A stretch of 64,000 nt of DNA, from the NCBI GenBank assembly GCA_002400415.1, contig DGQP01000009.1, positions 124,001 to 188,000 of the forward strand. The letters are read 5' to 3'. Source of the stretch: Chitinophagaceae bacterium UBA4411. Its GTDB lineage: Bacteria > Bacteroidota > Bacteroidia > Chitinophagales > Chitinophagaceae. Below the pieces are notes generated by a model, which saw only the letters and a list, made by a program, of their open reading frames with translations, made no database searches and was not told where the DNA came from. The translations under genes and the position numbers were made by a program. Shown piece after piece: positions 1-9,939 of the stretch; positions within the stretch are counted from its first letter, which is position 1; each line of letters opens with the position of its first letter.

Positions 1-1
1 A

Positions 2-1003
2 CTCAGTGTCGCACTGGGGTGCTATGCGCTGACGCCTTATATTGGCTACCGGGTGGTGGCATTTATCTTATTGGTCACTGTTTCCCTGATTGCAGTCTCT
101 TTCGAAATATTCCCGGTGTTACTGGCAGCTGCACTATCTGCTTTTATCTGGGACTTCTTTTTTATACCACCACACTTTACCATTCATGTGAATGCAACTG
201 AAGATGCGATCCTTCTTCTGATGTACTTTATTATTGCGATGGTGAATGCAGTGCTGACCTATAAAATCAGGCAGGTGGAGAAACTGGCACGCCTGCGGGA
301 AGAAAAAGCAAAAGCGGTAAAACTGTACAACACATTCCTGAACTCCTTATCGCATGAATTGAAAACACCTATAGCAGCCATCATCGGGGCTACCGACAAC
401 CTGAAAGCGGATGAAAACCTGGCGGATGAAACCAAAAAACAATTAGTGGGTGAAATTGCCAAAGCTTCATTCCGGCTGAACCAGCAGGTAGAGAACCTGC
501 TCAATATGTCAAGAATCGAATCCGGTTTTTTAAAACCCCGCAAAGACTGGTGCGATATTGAAGAAACGATATATGAAGTGGTGCGGCAGCTGGAAGAAAA
601 CAAACCATTGCAAAAAATTACAATCAGCGTCAAACCGCAGCTACCCTTGTGCAAACTGGATAAAACGATGCTCGAAACCGTGCTCTATAATTTGCTCATG
701 AATGCAGTGCGGTATACAGAAGCCGGAAATAAAATAGAAATTACAGCAGCCTGCCACGCCGACCTGCTGGAACTGGTGGTGGAAGATAACGGGCCCGGTT
801 TTCCCGAAGATGAATTGCCCTATATCTTCCGTAAATTTTACCGGCTGAAGGACACGAACAAAAGCGGAACCGGCCTTGGCCTTTCCATAGTAAAAGGATT
901 TACGGAAGCGATGGGGGGATCCGTGGAACTAACAGCTGCTGCCGGCGGCGGAGCCAGGTTCACGGTCCGTATCCCGGTGGAGACAGCTGAAATAAAAATG
1001 TAA
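2..1003 (+). CDS. kdpD: KdpD-type sensor histidine kinase, C-terminal part (5' end outside window)
   Basis: The frame is open from the first bases of the window, so the gene is cut by the left edge; GTG at 53 is not needed as a start. The visible part begins inside a DUF4118-like membrane region (hydrophobic segments, then WDFFFIPP, typical of KdpD). It continues with a HisKA H-box (SHELKTPIAA), an N box (NLLMNAVRYT), a G1 box (EDNGPGF) and a G2 box (GTGLGLS). By family it senses K+ limitation or osmotic stress and phosphorylates KdpE. The stop is 2 bases ahead of the kdpE start, so the two are co-transcribed. Whether the KdpD N-terminal and Usp domains are present cannot be seen here. Confidence 0.9.
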   Translation, partial: LSVALGCYALTPYIGYRVVAFILLVTVSLIAVSFEIFPVLLAAALSAFIWDFFFIPPHFTIHVNATEDAILLLMYFIIAMVNAVLTYKIRQVEKLARLREEKAKAVKLYNTFLNSLSHELKTPIAAIIGATDNLKADENLADETKKQLVGEIAKASFRLNQQVENLLNMSRIESGFLKPRKDWCDIEETIYEVVRQLEENKPLQKITISVKPQLPLCKLDKTMLETVLYNLLMNAVRYTEAGNKIEITAACHADLLELVVEDNGPGFPEDELPYIFRKFYRLKDTNKSGTGLGLSIVKGFTEAMGGSVELTAAAGGGARFTVRIPVETAEIKM

Positions 1004-1005
1004 CA

Positions 1006-1695
1006 ATGAACAAAGCCGAGATACTGGTAATAGATGATGAAGTGCAGATGAGAAAGCTGCTCGAAATCACTTTGCATACTCACCAGTACACAGTTACTGC
1101 TGCTTCCACCGCAAAAGAGGGCCTGATCATGGCTGCCAACCATCCGCCCGATCTCATCCTGCTTGACCTGGGTTTGCCCGACAAGAGTGGTCATGAAGTA
1201 CTGAAATCATTACGGCAGTGGTACACGAACCCGGTTATTATTTTATCGGTGCAGCAGGATGAGGAAGACATCATCACAGCATTGGATAATGGCGCCAATG
1301 ATTATTTGCGCAAACCTTTCCGGACAGGTGAATTGCTGGCACGCATCCGTTCCGCATTGCGCAGCGCTGCTGCCGGTGATGGCGACCATATTATCAGCAG
1401 CCCCGGTTTGGAAATTGATTTGACAGCGAGAACTGTAAAGAAAAACAATGAACCGGTAAAACTGACACTTACGGAATACAGTCTGCTGGCACTACTGGCC
1501 CGCAATGAAGGCAAAGTGCTTACGCATCAATACCTGCTCCGTGCTGTCTGGGGTCCGGGATTTATCAGCCAGTCGCAATACCTGCGGGTATTCATTGCCC
1601 AGCTGCGAAAAAAAATTGAAGAAGATCCCAACCGGCCGGAATATATACTCACTGAATCAGGTGTGGGATACCGGTTCATCAATAAAGAAAGTTGA
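1006..1695 (+). CDS. kdpE: KdpE-type response regulator (OmpR/PhoB class)
   Basis: A 229-residue protein with an N-terminal receiver (D10/D11 acidic pair, phospho-acceptor D54 in LLDLGLPD) and a C-terminal winged-helix DNA-binding domain (KLTLTEYSLLALLARNEGK, VRTVWG-like VWGPGF, GVGYRF near the end). It follows the sensor kinase with a 2-base gap, which makes it the cognate regulator. In the Kdp family it activates the kdpFABC potassium ATPase operon; those genes are not in the window and would be expected upstream. A strong terminator follows. Confidence 0.92.
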   Translation: MNKAEILVIDDEVQMRKLLEITLHTHQYTVTAASTAKEGLIMAANHPPDLILLDLGLPDKSGHEVLKSLRQWYTNPVIILSVQQDEEDIITALDNGANDYLRKPFRTGELLARIRSALRSAAAGDGDHIISSPGLEIDLTARTVKKNNEPVKLTLTEYSLLALLARNEGKVLTHQYLLRAVWGPGFISQSQYLRVFIAQLRKKIEEDPNRPEYILTESGVGYRFINKES

Positions 1696-1702
1696 GGAAT
1701 AA

Positions 1703-1734
1703 AAAAAACCGTTTCTTACATGAAACGGTTTTTT
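1703..1734. terminator. Bidirectional intrinsic terminator
   Basis: Hairpin with 13-base arms (1703-1715 and 1722-1734) and a 6-base loop. The A-run on the left and T-run on the right make it work for kdpE (+) and for the convergent alcohol dehydrogenase (-). Confidence 0.85.
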
Positions 1735-1759
1735 TATTTATGCCAGGGCTCCCGGCTGC

Positions 1760-2803
1760 TTATAAAGTTGCCATATCAATCACGAAGCGGTAGCGTACAT
1801 CGCCTTTCAGCATTCTTTCATACGCTTCATTGATATCCCGGATAGCAATCACCTCCACATCACTCACAATACTATGCTCGGCGCAAAAATCAAGCATCTC
1901 TTGTGTTTCGGGTAAGCCGCCGATCAGTGAACCGGCAAAACTCTTACGGCCAAAAATAACATTGAAAGCAGGAATCGTGGCAGGGGTTGGCGGAACTCCC
2001 ACGCAAACCATCGTGCCATTGGTGCGCAGCAGGCCGATATAAAAATTATAATCATGATCTGCAGAAACCGTATCAAGGATAAAATCAAAATACCCGGTTA
2101 CCGCTTTGGTTTGTTCAGCATCGCTTGTCAATACAAATTTGTGGGCGCCGAGGCGTTTGGCATCCTTCTCTTTGGAAGGTGAATGGCTCAGCATCGTTAC
2201 TTCAGCACCCATGGCTGCAGCTAACTTTACACCCATATGACCCAGGCCGCCGAGACCCAGCACTCCCACCCTTGTTCCCTTACCCACTTTCCAGTGGCGC
2301 AGGGGCGAATAGGTGGTGATGCCTGCACAAAGCAGGGGAGCCACAGCTTCCAGCGGTAATTTGTCGGAAATATGCAATACAAAATCTTCATGCACCACGA
2401 TTGACTTGCTGTAACCGCCATAGGTATTACCACTGCCGTCTCTCTCCTGGCCGTTGTAAGTTCCCACCATGCCATTGCTGCAATACTGTTCTAATCCTTC
2501 TTTACAATTATCGCATTCCCGGCAACTATCCACCAGGCAGCCCACCCCGGCGAGGTCGCCCACTTTAAACTTTTTTACATGGTTGCCCACGGCGGTTACT
2601 TTACCAACAATCTCATGACCGGGCACACAGGGATAAACAGTACCGCCCCACTCATTACGGGCAGTATGCAGGTCGCTGTGGCAAACACCGCAATATAAAA
2701 TTTGTATTTCCACATCATGTGGTTTGGGATCTCTTCTGGTAATGGTATGCGGCGCTAAAGCTGTTGTTGCACTTTGTGCAGCGTATGATTTTACTGATGA
2801 CAT
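1760..2803 (-). CDS. Zinc-dependent NAD(P) alcohol/aldehyde dehydrogenase (CAD/YahK-like)
   Basis: A 347-residue medium-chain dehydrogenase. It has a catalytic zinc site (C41 and H42 in GVCHSD, then PGHE at 62-65), four structural-zinc cysteines (C94, C97, C100, C108) and the nucleotide-binding glycine motif GLGGLGHMG. Length and motifs fit the cinnamyl-alcohol-dehydrogenase/YahK group, which reduces aldehydes with NADPH. The true substrate cannot be read from sequence. It is monocistronic, convergent with kdpE, and has a start ATG at 2801-2803. Confidence 0.9.
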   Translation of the reverse strand: MSSVKSYAAQSATTALAPHTITRRDPKPHDVEIQILYCGVCHSDLHTARNEWGGTVYPCVPGHEIVGKVTAVGNHVKKFKVGDLAGVGCLVDSCRECDNCKEGLEQYCSNGMVGTYNGQERDGSGNTYGGYSKSIVVHEDFVLHISDKLPLEAVAPLLCAGITTYSPLRHWKVGKGTRVGVLGLGGLGHMGVKLAAAMGAEVTMLSHSPSKEKDAKRLGAHKFVLTSDAEQTKAVTGYFDFILDTVSADHDYNFYIGLLRTNGTMVCVGVPPTPATIPAFNVIFGRKSFAGSLIGGLPETQEMLDFCAEHSIVSDVEVIAIRDINEAYERMLKGDVRYRFVIDMATL

Positions 2804-2962
2804 AGTGATTTGTTTTGGAAGAATAAATATAAATCAATAAACCGGGAGGAAGCGTTAATTGGCCGCTGGTAACTTAAAAATAAAGAAAATGTTCTTTTAC
2901 ATATCAACACTCCTGCCGCGGCACTTTTAACAAACCAGAACAAATATTGTTGAGGAAAATCA

Positions 2963-3493
2963 TTGTTTTCCCCTCCGGCGGCAACGCACCTTTACCTGGT
3001 GACAACAGTGCTGACTATATTACTGATACTGTTGTGCGGATTGCTGCTGCTCTCACTGGCTCCATTCGTGATTGAAGCAGATACAAGGGTGCCTTACCTG
3101 TTGTTCAGGTGGACAGGCATTGGTCATGCAAGGCTTTACTTTAAAGAAGAATGGCAACTGGACATACGGGTCTTCTTCTTCAGGAAGACGATGCAGTTTC
3201 CGTTTGCAGTAAAAACAACAGCACCCCGGAAAAAAAAGAACCGCAACCGGGCCGTCAAGCGGTCGTTCAGCAAAATGCTGAAAAAAATGCGGCGGGTGCT
3301 GGCCACATTCCGCGTGGAGCAATGGCAACTGGCAATCGACACCGGTGACTATGTATTAAATGCACAACTCTATCCTGTTAACTTTCTGCCCCGTTGTTAC
3401 GGCCATCTGCAAATCAATTTTACCGGGGAGAATTATGGTTATATCCGTATCCGCAACCGGCCCTGGCAACTATTGTATGCGTACCTGCGGTGA
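2963..3493 (+). CDS. DUF2953-like membrane-anchored protein (YtfI-like)
   Basis: A 176-residue protein with one N-terminal membrane segment (about residues 12-36), a short basic linker (KKKNRNR) and a C-terminal beta-rich domain. A TTG start is proposed because GAGGA lies 6 bases upstream (2952-2956). I recognise it only weakly from shape. The strongest evidence is position: it lies 28 bases upstream of a GerW/YtfJ gene, as the DUF2953 gene ytfI does next to ytfJ in Bacillus. Function is unknown. Confidence 0.6.
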   Translation: MFSPPAATHLYLVTTVLTILLILLCGLLLLSLAPFVIEADTRVPYLLFRWTGIGHARLYFKEEWQLDIRVFFFRKTMQFPFAVKTTAPRKKKNRNRAVKRSFSKMLKKMRRVLATFRVEQWQLAIDTGDYVLNAQLYPVNFLPRCYGHLQINFTGENYGYIRIRNRPWQLLYAYLR

Positions 3494-3521
3494 ATGATTT
3501 CTTAACCTTAAAAATTTTACT

Positions 3522-3908
3522 ATGGCATTCAACCTGGAAGCAACAGTAAAAGAACTTACTGACTTCTTCAAAAACGAAGCAAAAACAGAAACTGTCGTAG
3601 GGGCATCTTTCCAGCTGGGACAGTTTACCTGTGTACCGGTCATTAAATTTGGTATGGGACTCGGTTACGGAGCCGGTGAAGGAAAAGGCGGCCAGCCCAA
3701 CAAAGGCAGTGGTGAAGGCACTGGTGGCGGTGCCGGCGGCGGCATGGGTGTGGAACCAATCGGTTTCCTGGTTACCCACAAAGAAGAAATCTCCTTCATC
3801 TCAACCCGTACCAGCAAGGGACTCAGCGCTGCTTTCGAAAAAGTGCCTGACCTGATCGAAAAAATGATGGACCGGAAAAAACAGGAAAAAGCTGAAGCCG
3901 CTTTATAA
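3522..3908 (+). CDS. GerW/YtfJ family protein
   Basis: A 128-residue protein with the family layout: an N-terminal helix, a TVVGASF strand, VIPV-like CVPVIKFGMGLGYGAGEG, a long glycine-rich loop (residues about 47-76), then GVEPIGFLV and a C-terminal charged helix. In Bacillus the family member YtfJ/GerW is needed for spore germination. Bacteroidota do not form spores, so the role here must be different and is unknown. It is cytoplasmic by lack of a signal and is paired with the upstream membrane protein. Confidence 0.85.
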   Translation: MAFNLEATVKELTDFFKNEAKTETVVGASFQLGQFTCVPVIKFGMGLGYGAGEGKGGQPNKGSGEGTGGGAGGGMGVEPIGFLVTHKEEISFISTRTSKGLSAAFEKVPDLIEKMMDRKKQEKAEAAL

Positions 3909-3924
3909 GCTGCTCTGTAAAATG

Positions 3925-3956
3925 AAAAGCAGCAGTGATCATCACTGCTGCTTTTT
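3925..3956. terminator. Intrinsic terminator after GerW gene
   Basis: Near-perfect palindrome AAAAGCAGCAGTGAT/ATCACTGCTGC followed by T6. The A4 on its left lets it also serve the convergent tricorn gene. Confidence 0.85.
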
Positions 3957-3982
3957 TATTGCGCCGGCAAACTTTTCTTCTC

Positions 3983-6900
3983 TTAATTCTTCACCCTGTT
4001 CGGGTAAGGCGGACGCTTCGGATCCGGTTGCGGATTCTTCTCTAATTCTTTCAAAGCAACTTCAATTGCCTTCTCCAACTGCGGATCCCTTCCTTTAATC
4101 ACATCAGCCGGTATCTGTTCCACTTCGATATCCGGCGGCACACCCACATTCTCCACCACAAAACCATCCCGGGTCCAGATGCCCACATTCGGTGCGGTAA
4201 CGCCGCCGCCATCTAAAAACTCAGGGAAACCCAGAATGCCCACCAATCCGCCCCATGTCCGTTTACCCACCAGGGTACCCACATTGAACTTGCGGAACAT
4301 CCAGGGCAGCATATCACCACCCGATCCCGCTGTCTCATCGATCAGCATCACTTTGGGCCCCTGTATGGAAGCGCTGGGCGACTTCAGATCCTTTCCATAC
4401 CGCATATTCCAATGCGCCTGGTAGGGACGCTGTAAAAGATCAATATAATAATCAGCCAACTGGCCGCCGCCGTTAAAACGTTCATCCACGATAATCGCTT
4501 TCCGGTTAGCCTGCGGGAAAAAATATCGTTTGAAATACTCATGCCCCTGTGTGGTGGTATTGGGCACATACACATAAGCCACCTCGCCTTTCGTGGCTTC
4601 AGTTACCTTTCTCAGGTTGCCTTCCACCCAATCCCGGTTGCGCAGGCTGAACTCGCTGGCTACAGGCACCACTTTCACAACTCTCGACCCGGTATTATCT
4701 GCATTGGGGCCAATGGTCAATTCCACAATCTTACCGGCAGTATTTTCAAAAAAGCTGTAGAAATTATCGGCCGCAGTTACACTCTTTCCGTTCACGGCAA
4801 GAATATAATCACCCTCTTTCACAATCACCCCGGGTTCCGTCAGGGGAGAACGTAAACTGGGATTCCAATTCAGGCCGCCATATATCTTTTTAATGCGGTA
4901 ACGGTTCTTATCAATACTATAATCAGCGCCAAGCAGACCACCGCCCACTCTTACCGGGTTACTCAGCCGGTCGCCGGGCGACGTGATGCGGTGATGACCC
5001 ACGGCCAGCTCACTGCACATCCACTGTATCACGGTATTCAGGTCCCTGCGGCAGGAAAGATGCGGGAGAAACACTTCATACTTCTTCTTCATCGCCTGCC
5101 AATTGGCGCCATGCATACCGGGATCATAAAAATAATCGCGGTTGATGCGCCAGGCCTCTTCAAATATCTGCGGCCACTCTTCCTTCGGCTCTATCTTCAC
5201 CTGCACTTCATTCAGGCTGATCATGCCCTTGCCGGGTTCTCCTTTCTCTCCGGAGCCGCTGATAAACCAATTACCATTTATTACATACAGCATCTTCTTT
5301 CCGTCGGCAGAAAGAAGATAACCGTTCATCGCCGTCACTTCAATATCTTTTCTTTTCTTCAGATCGTATTTGATCATCATACCCGGGCTGGAAAAATCAT
5401 CACTATTGCGGATATAAAGCAACTCTCCTTCTTTGCCCATACCCAGCGATTCATAATTGCCGGCAGGAACGGGCAGGTCAATAATGCGGTTCTGGATTCC
5501 ATCCCAATCAATCACCAAACCGCTTTCTTTCTTATCTGCAGGGCTTTTGGCTTTGGAACTATCAGCCGGGTCTTTACTTTTCTCTTCATCACTCTCTTTG
5601 GCAAAGGGAGAAATGGTCTCTTTCTGCAGTGTCACCAGATAAATGGACCGGGTGGAACGCATATCGTTATTCGACTGGTCGAACCAATTAATCACCGGGC
5701 CGGCATCCGTCGAAGCAAAGAAAAAAAGATACTTGCTGCCTTTATCAAAAACAGGATGGGTGGCATCACTCAAACCATCGGTGAGGGCAAACGACTTCTT
5801 TTGATCAACAGAATAAAGGAATATCTTCTGAAACTGTGTCGCTGTCACTTTTGTATAAGCCATCCATTTACTATCCGGCGACCAATCGCCGAACTGGTTG
5901 CGGAAAGCGCCGGGCACATACAACTCATCGGCATCTATTTTATCTGCGGCACCGCCGGCCACATCGAGTATATAAAGATTCCGGCCATTATCTGTAAAGC
6001 AGATCTTCTTACTATCAGGCGACCAGGCAATATTGGCATAAAAACCGGTACCGTTTAACTTATAGCTCTTCGCTTCCGTTTTTCCATCCTGCGCTTTCAC
6101 ATGCAGCTGGTACTCGCCGGAAGCATCAGAAAAATAAGCAATGCTCTTTCCATCGGGCGACCAGGCAGGATACTTCTCATGCACCCCGGTTGTCTGGGTA
6201 ATATTCCGCTGATCGCCTTTTTCGGCAGGCAGGGTAATAATATCACCGCGGAAATCCACCACAATGCGCTGACCCGTGGGGGAAATATCAGCGCTGCGCA
6301 CATAACTGCTTCCTTTGGCATAGCGGGGCCGCAACTCCTGCAGGTCGGCAGCAATACCCACTTTCAGCCGTTTGCTGCTTTCGCCGGGAATAAGCGTATG
6401 CAGGTAACCGGCCTGTTCAAAAATCAGACTACTGGCATATGCCGACACATACAAAACCGGGAAATCTTTAAAGCTGGTAACCTGTTTTACCTCTTTGCTG
6501 GCAATGCTGAAAGAAAAAAGATTAAACTCCCCATTGCGGTCACTGCGGAAATAAACAACATTATCTATCCATACCGGGTTCACATCATTGCAGCCACCTG
6601 CCGGCTGTGGTATTTTATAACTGCTGTTATCGGCAAAACTGAAAATGATAATGCTGGCAACAGTGCCACCACGGTAATGCTTCCACTGGGTGAAGGCATC
6701 CATCAGCGGGGTATAGGCCATCTGCTTTCCATCGGGTGAATAAGCGGCCCAATTGGCATTGGGTATTACTAACTGTGTTTCGATACCACCCGTAACCGGT
6801 ATGGTATACAACTGGGCATAGCGGTTATTAAATGAATTGCGGGGCGACAAAAAAAGCACCGACTTTCCATCGGGGGTAAAACCGCGGACAACATCGGGTG

Positions 6901-7237
6901 AGGGATGCCAGGTAAGCCTCTTGGGCACACCTCCTTCTGCAGGCACAATAAACACATCCGTATTACCATCATACTCGCCGGTAAAAGCAATCCACTTTCC
7001 ATCGGGTGAAAACGCCGGGTTACTCTCCACACCTTCATCTACGGTAAGGCGGCGGGGATTGGAACCATCCCGGTTTGCCACCCAGAGATCCTCGGCATAC
7101 ATAAAGCAGATACGGTTACTGCTTATCGCCGGTTGCGACAGCATCCTTGTATCATCCGGATCAGCTGGGGCGGCACTCAGGTAAAAAGCGGCAATGGAAA
7201 AACCAGCAGAAAGCAGCCATGGTTTCAAAAAATGCAT
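3983..7237 (-). CDS. Tricorn-type periplasmic protease (S41 family)
   Basis: A 1084-residue protein with an N-terminal signal peptide ending near AAPAD. It then has two TolB/WD40-like beta-propeller blocks (repeated FSPDGKWIAF, WSPDGKSIAY and WSPDSK motifs through about residue 510), a charged low-complexity stretch (about 555-580), a PDZ domain (ILAVNGKSV near 830) and a C-terminal S41 serine-peptidase core. The nucleophile is S972 in ETAGSGGD, and the catalytic-tetrad acid is probably E in VVENVGVPPD. Length and order match tricorn protease homologs that degrade peptides. The signal peptide places it in the periplasm. Start ATG at 7235-7237. No operon partners. Confidence 0.93.
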   Translation of the reverse strand: MHFLKPWLLSAGFSIAAFYLSAAPADPDDTRMLSQPAISSNRICFMYAEDLWVANRDGSNPRRLTVDEGVESNPAFSPDGKWIAFTGEYDGNTDVFIVPAEGGVPKRLTWHPSPDVVRGFTPDGKSVLFLSPRNSFNNRYAQLYTIPVTGGIETQLVIPNANWAAYSPDGKQMAYTPLMDAFTQWKHYRGGTVASIIIFSFADNSSYKIPQPAGGCNDVNPVWIDNVVYFRSDRNGEFNLFSFSIASKEVKQVTSFKDFPVLYVSAYASSLIFEQAGYLHTLIPGESSKRLKVGIAADLQELRPRYAKGSSYVRSADISPTGQRIVVDFRGDIITLPAEKGDQRNITQTTGVHEKYPAWSPDGKSIAYFSDASGEYQLHVKAQDGKTEAKSYKLNGTGFYANIAWSPDSKKICFTDNGRNLYILDVAGGAADKIDADELYVPGAFRNQFGDWSPDSKWMAYTKVTATQFQKIFLYSVDQKKSFALTDGLSDATHPVFDKGSKYLFFFASTDAGPVINWFDQSNNDMRSTRSIYLVTLQKETISPFAKESDEEKSKDPADSSKAKSPADKKESGLVIDWDGIQNRIIDLPVPAGNYESLGMGKEGELLYIRNSDDFSSPGMMIKYDLKKRKDIEVTAMNGYLLSADGKKMLYVINGNWFISGSGEKGEPGKGMISLNEVQVKIEPKEEWPQIFEEAWRINRDYFYDPGMHGANWQAMKKKYEVFLPHLSCRRDLNTVIQWMCSELAVGHHRITSPGDRLSNPVRVGGGLLGADYSIDKNRYRIKKIYGGLNWNPSLRSPLTEPGVIVKEGDYILAVNGKSVTAADNFYSFFENTAGKIVELTIGPNADNTGSRVVKVVPVASEFSLRNRDWVEGNLRKVTEATKGEVAYVYVPNTTTQGHEYFKRYFFPQANRKAIIVDERFNGGGQLADYYIDLLQRPYQAHWNMRYGKDLKSPSASIQGPKVMLIDETAGSGGDMLPWMFRKFNVGTLVGKRTWGGLVGILGFPEFLDGGGVTAPNVGIWTRDGFVVENVGVPPDIEVEQIPADVIKGRDPQLEKAIEVALKELEKNPQPDPKRPPYPNRVKN

Positions 7238-7423
7238 AAAAAAAAATTTACGGTTTCAGGTAAAAAATTGGGGGCACAGTAAGTTACTGCATTTGGGCAA
7301 ACGGTGCGCAGGGCCCTGCACAACAAATCCCCGCACTTCATCCGGCACAATCACCAATTAATACCTGCTGTGCTTACTCATCCGGGTAAACCGGAACATC
7401 TTGCAGGGCCTAACTAAACCACT

Positions 7424-9460
7424 ATGCAAAAATTCATACTTGCTGTCAGTTGTGTACTGATCACTATCTCCGGTTTTTCACAAACCAAACCCAAAGAGCT
7501 GCCGGCCGACCCTGCGAAATGGAGCATGGAGGACATGAAACGCTTTGCGGCGCTGCCTCCTTCCGAACAGGAAATGCTCAAAAAGAAAATGCTGCAGCAG
7601 GCCGAAGGGCAGCTCAAACAAAAAGCTGATGCCATCAATCTCACTATTGATGAAACCATACTACCCGCCACGCAAATCAAACCACCGGTATTAGACCTCA
7701 AACGGATCTCTGCCATACCGGTAACACCGCCAACAAGACAACAGCTTTTGCAAAATGTATCTAAAATGGAGCTGGCGTTAAAAAAAACCTTACCACCGCA
7801 AACCGTGCAATCCGTGGAAGAATTTGCTGCTGATAAATCCGTAAAAGAAATACAATCAGCCAGCGCCGGCGGCTGGTACGACAGCAAACCCGAAGCGGCT
7901 TTATTACTGGGCATGAAAGCGGTGACTAAAGACCCGGCTGATGCAGTAGGTTTGAATAACCTCGCTGCATTACTCAGCATGACCGGCATGGAACAGCATG
8001 CTATTCCTGTTTTACAACACTGTCTCGAAACCCACCCGGAAAGTGCCACCCTGCTCAACAATATGGGGCAGGCCTGGCTGGGGCTGGGTGATCTCGTCAA
8101 ATCTAAACAATTCCTGAAACGCTGCCTGGAACTCGACGACATGAACCCTGAAGCCAACCGTTCCATGGCGATGATCTGTCTGTTCGGGAATGATATCACC
8201 AATGCGCTGAAACACTTTGAAAAAGAAATGCAGGTGGGGCAGCGCAAATCATCCCTTGCGCAATTAGTCAAATCAGGTCACCGGGATAAAATCAACATTG
8301 CCGCCCTGCGCAAACAAAAAATGCAGCTGGACGGAACTGACAACCGTGACTTCTTTGAAGAAATCAACCTCAACAAATTCAAAATTCCGCCCCCGCCCGA
8401 CAACTCCAGGGCTTCCGCAGCGTGGAAAAAAGAAAATGAGGCCCTGCTGCAATCCATCACACAGGAAATGCTCTTCTGGATGAATGTGGGCCAGCCCACA
8501 CAGGAAGAAATGGAAGCCGATGGAAAAAGAAACCCCGGCATCTACCACGATCTCGTCAATGAACTGCTCAGTGACCTCGGTAATAAATACAGTCACCTGC
8601 TCGGTATTATTGATGAAGATGATGTGCCTTACCTTACCCAACTGCAGGAAGCATGGGCTCAAAAAGACCATGAAATAAAATGCCCGGAGCCTCCCTTCAG
8701 TCCTGGTAATACAGCCGCCGTATTTGCGGCGTATGAAAAACAATGCTGCGATCTGAAAACGCCGTTCATTGATGAGCTCATGTTCAAGCACAACAGCTTT
8801 GTATCGGCAAAAATCAAAGACGCCCAATCCAACTACAAGCAATACATCAACGGGCTCATCAACATTGTGCAGCTGGACCCCGGCCCCGGTAATAAAATCA
8901 TGGTCTACCGCACCGTATCGCAATACTTTGCTTTCCTCGCCACAGCCATTGGCAGCTACCAGGTGCTCGATCCTTATATCACCTGCAAAGAAGGCATCAG
9001 CAATGCCCAGGCGGGCGCCATCATCGAGTCGGCCCGTACGGTTGATCTGCAATGCCCCTCCTGGCTCAAACTCAATATATCCTTAAAAATAGCCAAGCTC
9101 AAAGCCGACTGTAACGGCTACAACATTGAAGCCGATATATACAAACTCATACAGGTGGGTGCGGAAAAAAAATTCAAAACAGGAACCTCCACCCTCTACG
9201 TGGGCGCCGGCATCTCGGGCAGTTTCAAAAAGCTGGCTTCCGGCTCCATCAAACAGCAATTCTATATTGTCTTTGACCACAACAATGAATTTGCCGATCT
9301 CGGTATGCGGGGCAGCGCCAGCGGCGACCTTGTCAGCGGTGCCGTGGGCGCCGGCTTCAGTTATGACTTTGCCATGAATGCCGGTTTCAATGCACAGGGC
9401 AGCGTAAAAAGCAACTGGATCACGAATTGGGAAAAGGCAATCACCTACGTGGCGAAATAG
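7424..9460 (+). CDS. Secreted TPR-repeat protein of unknown function
   Basis: A 678-residue protein. It has a signal peptide (cleavage near GFSQ|TKP), a helical region with KKKMLQQAEGQ, and TPR-like repeats around residues 160-265 (AVGLNNLAALLSMTG, ATLLNNMGQAWLGLG, PEANRSMAMICLFG). A long region without known motifs holds several cysteines, and the C-terminal domain is glycine- and beta-rich, perhaps a small barrel or sandwich. The family is not recognised. TPR repeats suggest protein-protein contacts in the periplasm. It is monocistronic. Confidence 0.8.
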   Translation: MQKFILAVSCVLITISGFSQTKPKELPADPAKWSMEDMKRFAALPPSEQEMLKKKMLQQAEGQLKQKADAINLTIDETILPATQIKPPVLDLKRISAIPVTPPTRQQLLQNVSKMELALKKTLPPQTVQSVEEFAADKSVKEIQSASAGGWYDSKPEAALLLGMKAVTKDPADAVGLNNLAALLSMTGMEQHAIPVLQHCLETHPESATLLNNMGQAWLGLGDLVKSKQFLKRCLELDDMNPEANRSMAMICLFGNDITNALKHFEKEMQVGQRKSSLAQLVKSGHRDKINIAALRKQKMQLDGTDNRDFFEEINLNKFKIPPPPDNSRASAAWKKENEALLQSITQEMLFWMNVGQPTQEEMEADGKRNPGIYHDLVNELLSDLGNKYSHLLGIIDEDDVPYLTQLQEAWAQKDHEIKCPEPPFSPGNTAAVFAAYEKQCCDLKTPFIDELMFKHNSFVSAKIKDAQSNYKQYINGLINIVQLDPGPGNKIMVYRTVSQYFAFLATAIGSYQVLDPYITCKEGISNAQAGAIIESARTVDLQCPSWLKLNISLKIAKLKADCNGYNIEADIYKLIQVGAEKKFKTGTSTLYVGAGISGSFKKLASGSIKQQFYIVFDHNNEFADLGMRGSASGDLVSGAVGAGFSYDFAMNAGFNAQGSVKSNWITNWEKAITYVAK

Positions 9461-9480
9461 GAACCGGTTTGGGAAGTTAA

Positions 9481-9756
9481 TCAGTTATCTGGTATCTGCC
9501 GGTCTTCTTCTTCATCAAGGCGGGCAAACAAAACAGCCAGTTCCGTAACAAAATCATCAAAGCCGGGGCAGGTGGCTTTCCAGTCTTCCAGGTGCAGCAG
9601 CAGGGCGTCCCGCAGGCCACGGCCAAGCTGCTTGGCCGGAAGTTTTGCAAGGCAATTCCCGATATGTTCTGCCATTGTAGTTGTTGGTTCTGGTATTGTC
9701 TCACTCCGCTGTTGTTGCAGAATATTTACCGAGATATTACGGTTGATAATGACCAT
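9481..9756 (-). CDS. Small acidic hypothetical protein
   Basis: A 91-codon frame with the flavour of a real helical protein (HLEDWKATCPGFDDFVTELA, ending LDEEEDRQIPDN). The start is uncertain: ATG at 9756, or the internal ATG near 9675 opening MAEHIGNCLAKLP. No signal, membrane segment or known motif. It lies between the TPR gene and the A+T-rich island and could be a host gene at the island edge. Confidence 0.45.
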   Translation of the reverse strand: MVIINRNISVNILQQQRSETIPEPTTTMAEHIGNCLAKLPAKQLGRGLRDALLLHLEDWKATCPGFDDFVTELAVLFARLDEEEDRQIPDN

Positions 9757-9939
9757 AGCAGGAACTTTATATGTTTGTAATGATCAAAAATACACCTATT
9801 TATTATATTAATATACTTTAAAAGTGTTTATTTATGCTTTATAGTAAACTAAATATGCCTTAAAGATTGATTTTTAGCCATCTACTAGTTTTTTAAATCT
9901 CCTTAATTTGTCCACTTATCGTATAAAAGGAGGGATTAC

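Noticed and set aside
4991..6058. A 355-codon open frame on the + strand
   Set aside because: It runs antisense through the tricorn gene, has no recognisable motif and is rich in rare residue patterns typical of antisense frames.
9477..9704. A second - strand frame overlapping the small acidic protein
   Set aside because: Different frame from 9481-9756, with a less protein-like composition; at most one of the two is real.
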